Below, piece after piece: positions 1-8,497 of a stretch of DNA of 64,000 nucleotides. Numbering within the stretch: the first letter of the stretch is position 1; each line of letters starts with the position of its first letter. The position numbers and the translations under genes were made by a program. The DNA lies in NCBI GenBank assembly GCA_036555725.1, contig DATBKU010000038.1, positions 1 to 64,000 on the forward strand. Direction: 5' to 3'. The notes beneath the pieces were generated by a model. That model had not been told where the DNA came from, did not search any database, and was given only the letters and a program-made list of their open reading frames with translations. This DNA is from CALAED01 sp036555725 (GTDB lineage Bacteria; Actinomycetota; Actinomycetes; Streptosporangiales; Streptosporangiaceae).

Positions 1-18
1 CGGTCTAGGAGCGCCACC

Positions 19-1050
19 ATGCCCGACATCTCGCCCGGGCTGGTGGCCGTGGACACGATGGGCGGCGATCACGGCCCGGCCGAGGTGGTGGCCGGGGCGC
101 TTGCCGCGGTCCGAGCGGACGGCGTCCAGCTGGTGCTGGTCGGCGACGGCCGTACGGTCCACGACCTGCTCGCCAAGAACGGCGCGGCCGACCAGGTGTC
201 GATCGTGCACGCCGAGGAGGCCCTCGCCATGCACGAAGGCGCGCTCGCGAGTTGGCGCAAACCCCGCTCGTCGATCGCGACCTGCTGCCAGCTGATCCGC
301 AGTGGCCAGGCGGCGGCCGTGGTGTCGGCCGGAACGACGGCCGGGGTGGTGGCGACCGCGCGGCTGCGGCTGCGGGGCCAGCACGGGGTCATGCGTCCGG
401 CGATCGCCGTCACGCTGCCCACTCTGCCCCGCCCGACCGTGCTGCTGGACGCCGGGGCCACCGCCGACGCCAAGCCCGAGATGCTAGTGCAGTTCGCCGC
501 GCTCGGCACGGCCTATGCCCAGGTGGCCCTGGGGGTGGAAGAGCCGCGGGTGGGGTTGCTGACCATCGGCGTCGAGCCGGGCAAGGGAAACAAGATGATC
601 CGCCGGGCGCACGAGCTGCTCGCCGCGACCCAGCTCGACTTCACCGGCAACATCGAGGGCGACGACCTCCTCACCGGCAAGGTCGATGTCATCGTCACCG
701 ATGGCTTCACCGGCAACGTCACGCTCAAGGCGATGGAGGGCGCGGTACGGCTGACGTTCAGCGAGCTGCGCTCGGCCATCACGGCGACGCCGGCCGCGCG
801 GTTCGCCGCCAGGGTGCACCGCAACCGGCTGCGCGAGCTCTCCCGGCGGCTGAACTCCGAGACGTACGGCGGCGGGGTGCTGCTCGGGCTCAACGGCACC
901 GTGGTCATCGCGCACGGCGGCTCGAACGCCCGCGCCATCGAGTCGGCCTGCACGCTGGCCTACGATCTGTCGACCGCCGACATCGTCGAACGGATCAGGG
1001 AACGGGTCGGCGCCACCAAGACTCCGCGCTTCGGCCGCCGCCCCGACTAA
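19..1050 (+). CDS. plsX: Phosphate acyltransferase PlsX
   Basis: This 343-residue protein matches PlsX, which makes acyl-phosphate from acyl-ACP for phosphatidic acid synthesis at the membrane. The family signature DTMGGDHGP lies at residues 12-20, and further PlsX-like segments follow: SAGTTAG near 103, NIEGDDLLTGKVDVIVTDGFTGN near 213, and a C-terminal GGxxLLGLNGTVVIAHG-type block. An AGGAG site lies 7-11, spaced normally before the ATG. The usual SAGNTGA is SAGTTAG here. It is followed by argS 39 bases downstream on the same strand, not by the rpmF/fabD/acpP genes often seen with plsX, so it may be a second copy. The length is normal for the family. Confidence 0.9.
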   Translation: MPDISPGLVAVDTMGGDHGPAEVVAGALAAVRADGVQLVLVGDGRTVHDLLAKNGAADQVSIVHAEEALAMHEGALASWRKPRSSIATCCQLIRSGQAAAVVSAGTTAGVVATARLRLRGQHGVMRPAIAVTLPTLPRPTVLLDAGATADAKPEMLVQFAALGTAYAQVALGVEEPRVGLLTIGVEPGKGNKMIRRAHELLAATQLDFTGNIEGDDLLTGKVDVIVTDGFTGNVTLKAMEGAVRLTFSELRSAITATPAARFAARVHRNRLRELSRRLNSETYGGGVLLGLNGTVVIAHGGSNARAIESACTLAYDLSTADIVERIRERVGATKTPRFGRRPD

Positions 1051-1089
1051 GTGGTCGAGGGCCATCCGCTCCGCCGATAGCCTTGAGAC

Positions 1090-2820
1090 ATGTCCGATCC
1101 GCAGCTCGTTCTCGCCGCACGCGTCCAGGCCGCGTTGGCCGCCGCGATCGGCCAGGAGTACGCGAACGAAGACCCGCTGATCCGGCCGTCCCAGTTCGCC
1201 GACTTCCAGGCCAACGTCGCGATGGCCCTCGCCAAGCGGCTGGGCCGCAAGCCGCGCGACGTGGCGACCGAGATCGTGGCGCACCTCGACGTCGCCGATG
1301 TGTGCGCCGACGTAGAGATCAGCGGGCCGGGCTTCCTCAACCTGACGCTGCGCGAGGACTGGATCGCGGCGCAGACCCAGGCGGTGCACAACGACGAGCG
1401 GCTCGGCCTGACCGTGACCGAGCATCCGCAGACCCTCGTGGTCGACTACTCGGCCCCCAACATCGCCAAGGAGATGCTGGCGCACCACATCCGCACCACG
1501 ATCGTGGGCGACGCTTTCACCCGGTCGGCGGAGTTCCTGGGCCACAAGGTCATTCGGCAAAACCACGTCGGAGACTGGGGCACCCAGTTCGGCATGCTCA
1601 TCGAGCATCTGCTCGACGTCGGCGACGATTCGCCCGAAGCCGAGCAGCTCGCCACCGAGCCGAACCTCTTCTACCAGGCCGCCCGGGCCAAGTTCGACTC
1701 GGACGACACCTTCGCCGAGCGGTCCCGCCAGCGCGTCGTACGGCTGCAGGGCGGCGACGCGGAGACGCTCAAGCTCTGGCGAGAGCTCGTCGAGCTGTCC
1801 AAGTCCTACCTCGGCCGGGTCTACCAGCGGCTCGACGTCACGCTGACCGACGACGACCTGGCCGGCGAGAGCATGTACAACGACATGCTCGCCGACGTCT
1901 GCGACGAGCTCGAACGCAAGGGCATCGCGACGATGAGCGAGGGGGCCCTGTGCGTGTTCCTCGATGGCTTCACGGGCCGCGAGGGCAAGCCGGTCCCGCT
2001 GATCATCCGGAAGAGCGACGGCGGCTACGGCTACGCGACCACCGACCTCGCCGCGATCCGCTATCGCGCGCTGACCCTGCACGCCGACCGGATCGTCTAC
2101 GTGATCGGCGCTCCGCAGGCCCTGCACCTGCGGATGGTGTTCGAGACCGCGCGCAAGGCGGGCTGGCTCGAGGGCGGCACCGAGGCGTTCCACGCCGCCA
2201 TCGGTAGTGTGCTCGGCCCGGACGGCAAGCTCATGCGGACCCGGAGCGGTGAGCCGATCAAGCTCATGACGCTGATCGAGGAGGGCGTCGAACGCGCCGA
2301 GAAGGTCATCGAGGATCGCGGCTACGACGACCAGACCCGCAAGGAGATCGCCGCGGCCGTCGGCATCGGCGCGGTCAAGTACGCCGACCTGTCGACGGCG
2401 CGCGACAGCGACTACATCTTCGATCTCGACCGGATGCTGGCGTTGCAGGGCAACACCGGGCCCTACCTGCAGTACGCCGTCGCCCGGATTAGGTCCATCT
2501 TCCGCCGGGCCGAGCTCAACGTGACCGACGCGACGGGGCCGATCGTGGTCGGCGATCCGGCCGAACGCGCGCTGGCCCTGCAGCTGCTCGGCTTCGGCGG
2601 TGCGATCGACGCGCTGCTCGCGGACGTGGCCCCGCATCGGCTGTGCGCCTACATCTACGCGCTGGCCGACGCGTACACCACGTTCTACGAGAACTGTCCC
2701 GTACTGCGAGCGCCCGACGATGCCACTCGCGCGTCGCGGCTGGCGCTGTGCGCGGTGACGATGCGGACGCTGGTGACCGGCCTGGCCCTGCTCGGCGTGC
2801 CGACGCCGGAACGAATGTAG
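1090..2820 (+). CDS. argS: Arginyl-tRNA synthetase with atypical HIGH motif
   Basis: This 576-residue class I arginyl-tRNA synthetase charges tRNA-Arg with arginine. The N-terminal Arg-tRNA-synthetase domain spans about residues 1-85. The catalytic core begins with VVDYSAPNIAKEM near 117-129 and is followed by NHVGDWGTQFGMLIEHLL near 158, both typical of the family. The KMSKS-equivalent is the MRTRSGEPIKL segment near 383, and the C-terminal DALR anticodon-binding domain ends at VPTPERM. In most ArgRS the stretch after KEM is HVGHLR; here it reads LAHHIR, so the first His and the Gly of HIGH are replaced. That may be a clade trait or a specialised enzyme. The length is complete and there is no sign of decay. 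Confidence 0.92.
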   Translation: MSDPQLVLAARVQAALAAAIGQEYANEDPLIRPSQFADFQANVAMALAKRLGRKPRDVATEIVAHLDVADVCADVEISGPGFLNLTLREDWIAAQTQAVHNDERLGLTVTEHPQTLVVDYSAPNIAKEMLAHHIRTTIVGDAFTRSAEFLGHKVIRQNHVGDWGTQFGMLIEHLLDVGDDSPEAEQLATEPNLFYQAARAKFDSDDTFAERSRQRVVRLQGGDAETLKLWRELVELSKSYLGRVYQRLDVTLTDDDLAGESMYNDMLADVCDELERKGIATMSEGALCVFLDGFTGREGKPVPLIIRKSDGGYGYATTDLAAIRYRALTLHADRIVYVIGAPQALHLRMVFETARKAGWLEGGTEAFHAAIGSVLGPDGKLMRTRSGEPIKLMTLIEEGVERAEKVIEDRGYDDQTRKEIAAAVGIGAVKYADLSTARDSDYIFDLDRMLALQGNTGPYLQYAVARIRSIFRRAELNVTDATGPIVVGDPAERALALQLLGFGGAIDALLADVAPHRLCAYIYALADAYTTFYENCPVLRAPDDATRASRLALCAVTMRTLVTGLALLGVPTPERM

Positions 2821-2827
2821 GTCTCTC

Positions 2828-3073
2828 TTACTGGAGGTAGCCCTCCACCTCGCCCTTGGGGCGGGCCTGTGCGTCCGCGGGGTTCTCCCCCGCGGCCCGG
2901 CGCGCCCGCCGCTGTCGCAGCAGGTCCCAGCACTGGTCGAGCGACTCCTCCAGCGACCTGAGCCGCGCGTGTTCCTCGGCGGCCGTCACATCGCCGCGGG
3001 TGAGGCGCTCGCGCAGGTCGTGCTCCTCGGCCACGAGGCCCTTGATATTGGTAAGGATCTCGGTGTCGTCCAT
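2828..3073 (-). CDS. DUF2630 family small protein
   Basis: This 81-residue, highly charged helical protein begins MDDTEILTNIKGLVAEEHDL and contains RLRSLEESLDQCWDLLRQRRA near 38-58. That pattern is typical of DUF2630, a short actinobacterial family of unknown function. I chose the start at 3073 because the family begins at this Met; the open frame continues upstream with sequence that does not belong to it. It sits tail to tail with argS (7 bases between stops) and 10 bases downstream of the LLM oxidoreductase gene on the same strand, so it may be co-transcribed with that gene. It has no signal peptide or membrane segment. Confidence 0.8.
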   Translation of the reverse strand: MDDTEILTNIKGLVAEEHDLRERLTRGDVTAAEEHARLRSLEESLDQCWDLLRQRRARRAAGENPADAQARPKGEVEGYLQ

Positions 3074-3083
3074 GTGGGGCAGC

Positions 3084-3956
3084 CTAACTCCGCTCCTGAG
3101 TGACCTGTTCCCGTACGGCCGGCGCGATCTCCTCGGCGTACACGGGGAGATCGCGAACGTTTCCGGCGAACACGAAGGTGTCCATGCCATAGCCCACGGC
3201 CAACTCGGTCAGCTCCTCAACCCATTGATCGACAGGGCCGCTGAGGAAGCCGGTGGACGGGCCGATCTGGCCGGACACGTTGTAGACGCGCCGCACGGCC
3301 GAGGGCTCCCGGCCCGCCGCTTGCGCGGCCGCATCGATGATCTTGTGCCGGTCCAGCAGGACGTCCGGGGGCAGGTACGGCGACGACGGTACCCAGCCGT
3401 CGGCCACCCGTCCGGTCAGTTCCAGCGCCTTCGGCCCGTACACGCCGAGCCAGATGCCGATGGGGCGGGTGGGCAGCGGTCCCGACTGCGCGCCCGCCAA
3501 CCGGTAGTGCTCGCCGTCGAACCTGATCCCCCGCTCGCCGCCCCAGAGGCGGCGGATGATGTGGATGGCCTCGGCGAGCGCGGCGCGCGCCTGCCCGGTG
3601 GTGCGGCGCGGCCCGCCGTACGCCTCGATCGCGTCCCAGAACGAGCCCGCGCCGAGGCCCAGGTCGACCCGGCCGCCGCTGAGGATGTCGAGGCTCGCCA
3701 TGGTCTTGGCGAGGACGGCCGGCGGTCGCAGCGGCAGGTTGGCTACGTCGGGGAAGACGCCGATCCGTTCCGTACGACCGAGGAGCGTCCCCATCAGCGC
3801 GAACGTGTCGACGAACCGCCGCTGGTACGGATGGTCCTGGATGCCGATGAGATCGAGGCCGCGGCGTTCGGCCTCGCGGGCCGTCTCGATCAGCGGCGCG
3901 TCGGCGCGCGGCTCCAGGAAGAAGCCGAACCGCGGCGGCTGCCCATAGTCGGTCAT
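3084..3956 (-). CDS. LLM-class F420-type oxidoreductase
   Basis: This 290-residue luciferase-like monooxygenase family protein is an (alpha/beta)8 barrel that typically uses FMN or F420. Features visible: FGFFLEPRADAP at the N-terminus, GLDLIGIQDHPYQRRFVDTFALMGTLL near 33-59, ILSGGRVDLGLGAGSFWDAIEAYGG near 91-115, and RPIGIWLGVYGPKALELTGRVADGWVPS near 164-191. These match the small F420-dependent LLM class rather than bacterial luciferase. The substrate cannot be told from sequence. The gene is upstream of DUF2630 on the same strand and downstream of the ALDH operon, separated by a 270-base gap. Confidence 0.85.
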   Translation of the reverse strand: MTDYGQPPRFGFFLEPRADAPLIETAREAERRGLDLIGIQDHPYQRRFVDTFALMGTLLGRTERIGVFPDVANLPLRPPAVLAKTMASLDILSGGRVDLGLGAGSFWDAIEAYGGPRRTTGQARAALAEAIHIIRRLWGGERGIRFDGEHYRLAGAQSGPLPTRPIGIWLGVYGPKALELTGRVADGWVPSSPYLPPDVLLDRHKIIDAAAQAAGREPSAVRRVYNVSGQIGPSTGFLSGPVDQWVEELTELAVGYGMDTFVFAGNVRDLPVYAEEIAPAVREQVTQERS

Positions 3957-4062
3957 GGCTGCCTCCTCGCGGAACCTGCCGGACCGCCTCGTGGGGAGCG
4001 GCGAGGCCCCACTCGATGCAGCGCGGGCGAGGCCTCGGCGATTCCACGCCGTTCGTGCCGTG

Positions 4063-4098
4063 CGGCCTGCTGCTCGTCAGGGCGTGCGGAGCAGGCCG
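4063..4098 (-). terminator. Hairpin downstream of the half-ALDH gene
   Basis: CGGCCTGCT at 4063-4071 pairs perfectly with AGCAGGCCG at 4090-4098 around an 18-base loop. It lies about 130 bases past the stop of the minus-strand ALDH operon and before the LLM gene. There is no T-run, which is usual for actinomycete terminators, so its role is inferred. The rest of 3957-4226 shows nothing coding. Confidence 0.3.
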
Positions 4099-4226
4099 GA
4101 CAGCACGCCGCCGTCGGTCTGCGTGGAGTGCTGCGTCGGCATCGGCTTCGGCTGATCTGTCCCCCCGTAGTGATCAGTTACGGAGAGATCTATTCCACGA
4201 CTTGCGACGATCTACACACTCTGTGT

Positions 4227-5075
4227 TCAAACACCTACGGGATGCCAGACGGTCTTGGTCTCCAGGAACGCGGTCAGCCGTGTCGTACCGGGGTCGGCCG
4301 TCCAGTCGACCGCGGCCGGCCGGACCACGCGCTTGAGGTTCTCGGCGGCGGCCTCGGCGCACGCGGTCGCGAGCTCGGTGTCCGCGCCGGCCAGATCGAT
4401 GGCGTTGACGTCCATGTGCGAGGCCAGCCACGGCGCAAGCTCGGCGCGGTGCCCGGTGAGGATGTTGACCACGCCGCCCGGCAGGTCCGAGGTGGCGAGC
4501 ACCTCGGCCAGCGTGATGGCCGCCAGCGGCTGCGCCGCGATCACGACGCACGTGTTGCCGGTCACGATCGCCGGGGCGACGACGGAGACCAGCCCGAGCA
4601 GCGCGGAATCAGGCGCCACGATCCCTACGACGCCGGTGGGCTCCGGCGTCGAGAAGTTGAAGTAGGGCCCGGCGACCGGGTTCGCCGCGCCCGCGACCGC
4701 GCCGACCTTGTCGGCCCAGCCCGCGTACCAGACCCACCGGTCGATCGCGGCGTCCACCTCGGCCTCGGCGGCGGACCGGCGGAGGCCGGTCGCGCGCACC
4801 TCGTCGACGAACTGGGCGCGCCGCCCTTCGAGCATCTCGGCCACCCGGTAAAGGATCTGCCCGCGGTTGTACGGCGTGCGCCCCGACCAGCCGCCGAACG
4901 CCTTGCGGGCGGCCGACACCGCGTCCCGTACGTCCTTCCGCGAGGCCCGCGCGGCGTTGGCCAGGAAGCCACCCTTGGCGTCGGTCACCTCGTACGACCT
5001 TCCCGACTCCGACCGCGGAAACGCGCCTCCGATGAAGAGCTTGTACGTCTTCCGCACCGCCAGCCGATCACTCAC
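4227..5075 (-). CDS. Aldehyde dehydrogenase-like protein lacking the catalytic domain
   Basis: This 282-residue protein matches only the N-terminal, NAD-binding part of the ALDH family, which is usually about 480 residues. ALDH features present include KLFIGGAFPRSESGRSYEV near 12-30, a GWSGRTPYNRGQILYRVAEMLE helix, WYAGWADKV and TPEPTGVVGIVAPDSALLG near 141. The ELGGK glutamate and the catalytic cysteine loop are absent. The ending ETKTVWHPVGV looks like a natural C-terminus, so I read it as a short family member paired with the full ALDH rather than a fresh truncation. GTG at 5075 is preferred because GAGGGGG lies 6 bases upstream; an ATG at 5117 is possible. It is 60 bases downstream of the full ALDH and probably in its operon. 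Confidence 0.75.
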   Translation of the reverse strand: MSDRLAVRKTYKLFIGGAFPRSESGRSYEVTDAKGGFLANAARASRKDVRDAVSAARKAFGGWSGRTPYNRGQILYRVAEMLEGRRAQFVDEVRATGLRRSAAEAEVDAAIDRWVWYAGWADKVGAVAGAANPVAGPYFNFSTPEPTGVVGIVAPDSALLGLVSVVAPAIVTGNTCVVIAAQPLAAITLAEVLATSDLPGGVVNILTGHRAELAPWLASHMDVNAIDLAGADTELATACAEAAAENLKRVVRPAAVDWTADPGTTRLTAFLETKTVWHPVGV

Positions 5076-5135
5076 CACGAACCCCCTCGCGCCTTCCCCG
5101 TCCTGCTGCTCGTGCATCCCGCTGTAGCGGTGGGC

Positions 5136-6590
5136 TCAGACATCGAGGTAGGCCTCCAGCCCGTGCCGTCCGCCCTCGCGACCGAAGCCCGACTCCTTGT
5201 AGCCGCCGAACGGGGCGGCCGGGTCGAACTTGTTGAATGTGTTGGCCCACACGACCCCGGCCCGCAGCCGCTCGGCCATCCACAGGATCAACGAGCCCTT
5301 CTCGGTCCAGACTCCGGCGGACAGGCCGTACGGCGTGTTGTTGGCCTTCTCGACGGCCTCCGCGGGCGTACGGAAGGTCAGCACCGACAGCACCGGCCCG
5401 AAGATCTCCTCGCGGGCGATCCGGTGCGACTGGGCCACGTCGGTGAACACGGTCGGCGCGAACCAGAACCCGCGGGACGGCAGCTCGCACGGCGGCGACC
5501 AGCGCTCGGCGCCCTCCCGCTCGCCGATCTCCGACAGCATGCGGATCTTCTCCAGCTGCGCAGCCGAGTTGATCGCGCCGATGTCGGTGTTCTTGTCGAG
5601 CGGATCGCCCACCCGCAGCGTCGCCATCCGGGTCTTCAGCTTGCCGAGGAACTCCTCGGCCACGGACTCTTGGACGAGCAGCCGGGAGCCCGCGCAGCAC
5701 ACATGACCCTGGTTGAAGAAGATCCCGTTGACGACGCCCTCGACGGCCTGGTCGAGCGCGGCGTCGTCGAAGATCACGTTGGCCGCCTTGCCGCCAAGCT
5801 CCAGGGTGAGCTTCTTGGCCGAGCCCGCGACGCTGCGTGCGATCTGCCGCCCGACCTCGGTCGACCCGGTGAACGCCACCTTGTCGACGCCGTCGTGCTC
5901 GACGAGCAGCCGCCCGGTCTCGCCCGCCCCGGTGATGATGTTCACCACGCCGGGCGGCAGGTCGGCCTGCCGGCAGATCTCGGCGAACGCGAGCGCGGTC
6001 AGCGGCGTGGTCTCCGCGGGCTTCAGGACGACGGTGTTGCCGCAGGCCAGCGCGGGCGCGATCTTCCAGGCCAGCATCAGCAGCGGGAAGTTCCACGGGA
6101 TGACCTGCCCGGCCACCCCCAGCGGCTTCGGCTCCGCCCCGCTCTGCCCGTCTGTTCGGCTCCGCCAAAACCCGGCGTACGACAGCTTGTCCGCCCAGCC
6201 CGCGTAATAGAAGAAATGGGCGGCGACGAGCGGCACGTCGACGTCGCGGGACTCACGGATCGGCTTGCCGTTGTCGATCGACTCCAGTACGGCCAGCTCG
6301 CGCGACCGTTCCTGGATGATGCGGGCGATCCGGAACAGGTACTTCGCCCGGTCCCGGCCCGCAAGGGCGCCCCACCCTGACTCGTACGCCTGGCGGGCGG
6401 CGGTCACGGCGGCGTCGACGTCGGCGGCGTCGGCGCTGGCGATGTCGGCGAGGATCTCCTCGCTGGCGGGGTTGATCGACTTGAACGGCTCACCGTGGCC
6501 GTCGACGAACTCCCCGTTGATGAACAGGCCGTACGACGGCTTGATATCGACGATGTCGCGCGACTCGGGCGCGGGCGCGTACTCGAACAC
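5136..6590 (-). CDS. NAD(P)-dependent aldehyde dehydrogenase
   Basis: This full-length ALDH (about 484 residues) oxidises an aldehyde to the acid. The N-terminus has PSYGLFINGEFVDG. The oxyanion region is QVIPWNFPLLMLAWKIAPALACGNTVVLKPAE, the glutamate motif is KLTLELGGKAANVIFDDA, and the catalytic cysteine loop is FFNQGHVCCAGSRL. EIFGPVLSVLTF lies near the C-terminus. It follows deoC by about 200 bases and precedes the half-ALDH, so acetaldehyde from deoxyribose-5-phosphate cleavage is the likely substrate (inference from context). GTG at 6590 is chosen by homology; the GAGG site is only 2 bases away. The open frame extends to 6668 without a family match. Confidence 0.88.
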   Translation of the reverse strand: MFEYAPAPESRDIVDIKPSYGLFINGEFVDGHGEPFKSINPASEEILADIASADAADVDAAVTAARQAYESGWGALAGRDRAKYLFRIARIIQERSRELAVLESIDNGKPIRESRDVDVPLVAAHFFYYAGWADKLSYAGFWRSRTDGQSGAEPKPLGVAGQVIPWNFPLLMLAWKIAPALACGNTVVLKPAETTPLTALAFAEICRQADLPPGVVNIITGAGETGRLLVEHDGVDKVAFTGSTEVGRQIARSVAGSAKKLTLELGGKAANVIFDDAALDQAVEGVVNGIFFNQGHVCCAGSRLLVQESVAEEFLGKLKTRMATLRVGDPLDKNTDIGAINSAAQLEKIRMLSEIGEREGAERWSPPCELPSRGFWFAPTVFTDVAQSHRIAREEIFGPVLSVLTFRTPAEAVEKANNTPYGLSAGVWTEKGSLILWMAERLRAGVVWANTFNKFDPAAPFGGYKESGFGREGGRHGLEAYLDV

Positions 6591-6796
6591 AACCTCAGCG
6601 TATGCCGTCCGCGAGCCGGGCTCACGACTCCCAGCGGTGGTACAGGGTGCCGTCGGAGCAGATCCCACTTCTGTGAATCCAGCCGCCCACTGTCAAGGAG
6701 GACCAGCGGCGCTATCTGGATTTACCGACGCCGAGCCGGCTCGGTGCGCGGGATGTCCGGACGGCCGTACGACGCCTCTCCGGACATTTCGGGCGT

Positions 6797-7726
6797 TCAG
6801 TCCAGGGTGAAGTAGTCGGGGCCCGCGTACGCCCCGGTCGTGAGCTTCTGGCGCTGCATCAACAGGTCGTTGAGCAAGGACGAGGCGCCGATCCGGAAGT
6901 GATCGGCGTGTAGCCAGTCCGGGCCCGCGGTCTCGTTGACCAGCACGAGGTACTTGATCGCGTCCTTGGTCGTACGAATGCCGCCCGCGGGCTTCACGCC
7001 CACCTGACGCCCCGTCCGGGCGCGGTAGTCCCGTACGGCCTCGAGCATGATCAGGGTGACCGGCAGCGTCGCCGCGGGCGCCACCTTTCCGGTGGAGGTC
7101 TTGATGAAGTCGGCGCCCGCCACCATCGCCAGCCACGAGGCCCGGCGCACGTTGTCGTACGTCACCAGCTCGCCGGTCTCCAGGATCACCTTGAGGTGTG
7201 CCTTGCCGGAGGCCTCCTTGACCGCGACGATCTCGTCGTACACCTTCCGGTAGTCGCCGGCGAGGAACGCGCCCCGGTCGATCACCATGTCGATCTCGCC
7301 GGCGCCGTCGGCCACCGCGCGGCGGGTGTCGGCCAGCTTGGCATCGAGCGGGGCCCGTCCGGACGGGAACGCGGTCGCCACACTGGCCACGCCGACGCCG
7401 GTCCCCTTGAGGTGCGCGACGGCCTCGGCCACCAGGTCGGAATACACGCAGACCGCCGCCACCTTGGGCACGCTCGCGTCGGTCGGATCGGGGTGGACGG
7501 CCTTGGCGCACATCGCCCGTATCTTGCCTGGCGTGTCCGCGCCCTCGAGCGTGGTCAGGTCGACCATGGAGATGGCCATGTCGATGGCCTGCGCCTTGGC
7601 CGTCGTCTTGATCGACCGCGTGGCCAGCCGCGCGGCCCGCTCCTCGGCCCCTACCTGATCGACGCCGGGCAGCCCGTGCAGAAAAGCGCCGAGCGACGCC
7701 ACATCGACATCAATGTCCGTACTCAC
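6797..7726 (-). CDS. deoC: Deoxyribose-phosphate aldolase DeoC
   Basis: This 309-residue class I aldolase cleaves 2-deoxyribose-5-phosphate to glyceraldehyde-3-phosphate and acetaldehyde. Recognisable DeoC motifs are VAAVCVYSDLV, VASVATAFPSGR, GAGEIDMVIDRGAFLAGDY, KVILETGEL, GADFIKTSTGK with the Schiff-base lysine, and VGVKPAGGIRT with the second active-site lysine. The frame is open much further upstream, to 8461, but family similarity starts at about VSTDIDVDVASL. I therefore place the start at GTG 7726, with a weak GATGGG before it. It heads the deoC-ALDH-half-ALDH run on the minus strand, a coherent deoxynucleoside-sugar catabolic unit. Confidence 0.9.
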   Translation of the reverse strand: MSTDIDVDVASLGAFLHGLPGVDQVGAEERAARLATRSIKTTAKAQAIDMAISMVDLTTLEGADTPGKIRAMCAKAVHPDPTDASVPKVAAVCVYSDLVAEAVAHLKGTGVGVASVATAFPSGRAPLDAKLADTRRAVADGAGEIDMVIDRGAFLAGDYRKVYDEIVAVKEASGKAHLKVILETGELVTYDNVRRASWLAMVAGADFIKTSTGKVAPAATLPVTLIMLEAVRDYRARTGRQVGVKPAGGIRTTKDAIKYLVLVNETAGPDWLHADHFRIGASSLLNDLLMQRQKLTTGAYAGPDYFTLD

Positions 7727-7807
7727 CCCATCAGCATCGCCGATGAACACCACGGCACCAAACGGGGTCGCCCAATCTTCCGCGCACGTCTTCTGCATCA
7801 TGGAGCG

Positions 7808-8332
7808 ATGAACTGGATCGCTCCGCAAGTCACTCGCGTCAGGATGCCGCCGAAGGGCGACGAGCACACTCTCATGGCGGCCCTGCTCGACCATCATCGG
7901 CAGACCCTGCTGCTGAAATGCGCCGGGCTGACTCCCGAGCAACTCGCGCTGCGCAGCGTCGAGCCGTCGAGCATGTCCTTGCTGGGCCTGGTACGGCATC
8001 TGACCGAGGTGGAACGCGCGTGGTTCCGGCGCAGGTTCGCCGGGGAGTCGCTCGACTTCCTCTATTGCGACATGGAGACCAATCCGGACGGCGACTTCGA
8101 CGACGTCGACCCCGCGAACGCCGAAGCGGACTTCGACACCCACTCCCGTGAGATCGAACTGATCCGCGCGGCGGTCGCCGGACACTCGCTGGAGGAGACC
8201 TTCTACCACGAAAGGCTGAAGGTCGAGATGAACCTGCGCTGGGTCTACCTCCACCTGATCGAGGAGTACGCCCGCCACAACGGCCACGCCGACCTGCTCC
8301 GCGAACGCATCGACGGCGCCACCGGCGAATAA
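7808..8332 (+). CDS. DinB-like / DUF664 family protein
   Basis: This 174-residue four-helix-bundle protein of the DinB/DUF664 type includes thiol transferases that bind a divalent metal through three histidines. Candidate ligands lie in LLDHHRQTLLLKCAGL near 27, LVRHLTEVERAWFRRRF near 60, and LIEEYARHNGHADLLRE near 150, in the usual order and spacing. ATG at 7808 (MNWIAPQ) is the plausible start; the frame extends upstream but overlaps the start region of deoC. It is divergent from deoC with 81 bases between them. The thiol cofactor (for example mycothiol) is inferred from phylum, not seen. Confidence 0.8.
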   Translation: MNWIAPQVTRVRMPPKGDEHTLMAALLDHHRQTLLLKCAGLTPEQLALRSVEPSSMSLLGLVRHLTEVERAWFRRRFAGESLDFLYCDMETNPDGDFDDVDPANAEADFDTHSREIELIRAAVAGHSLEETFYHERLKVEMNLRWVYLHLIEEYARHNGHADLLRERIDGATGE

Positions 8333-8497
8333 CCCGGCGGGCCACGGTGATGTTGACATCGAAGCCTCGACCCCAAAGACCCAGAGCTGCGGCCCCTTCG
8401 ACTCGCTCGGGGGGAACGGCCTGAGCGGTACATCTCTACACTGAAGGCGATCCGGGACCAACCCGGCGAGCGGCGTACGGATAGGTCGAGAGGCCAG

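Noticed and set aside
484..2637. A 717-codon minus-strand frame across plsX and argS
   Set aside because: Shadow of two well-supported plus-strand genes; no recognisable motif.
2856..6380. A 1174-codon open frame on the plus strand, antisense to the LLM and ALDH genes
   Set aside because: It is Arg/Gly/His/Pro-rich with no domain, and the opposite strand encodes clear enzymes. Long antisense frames are a by-product of high GC.
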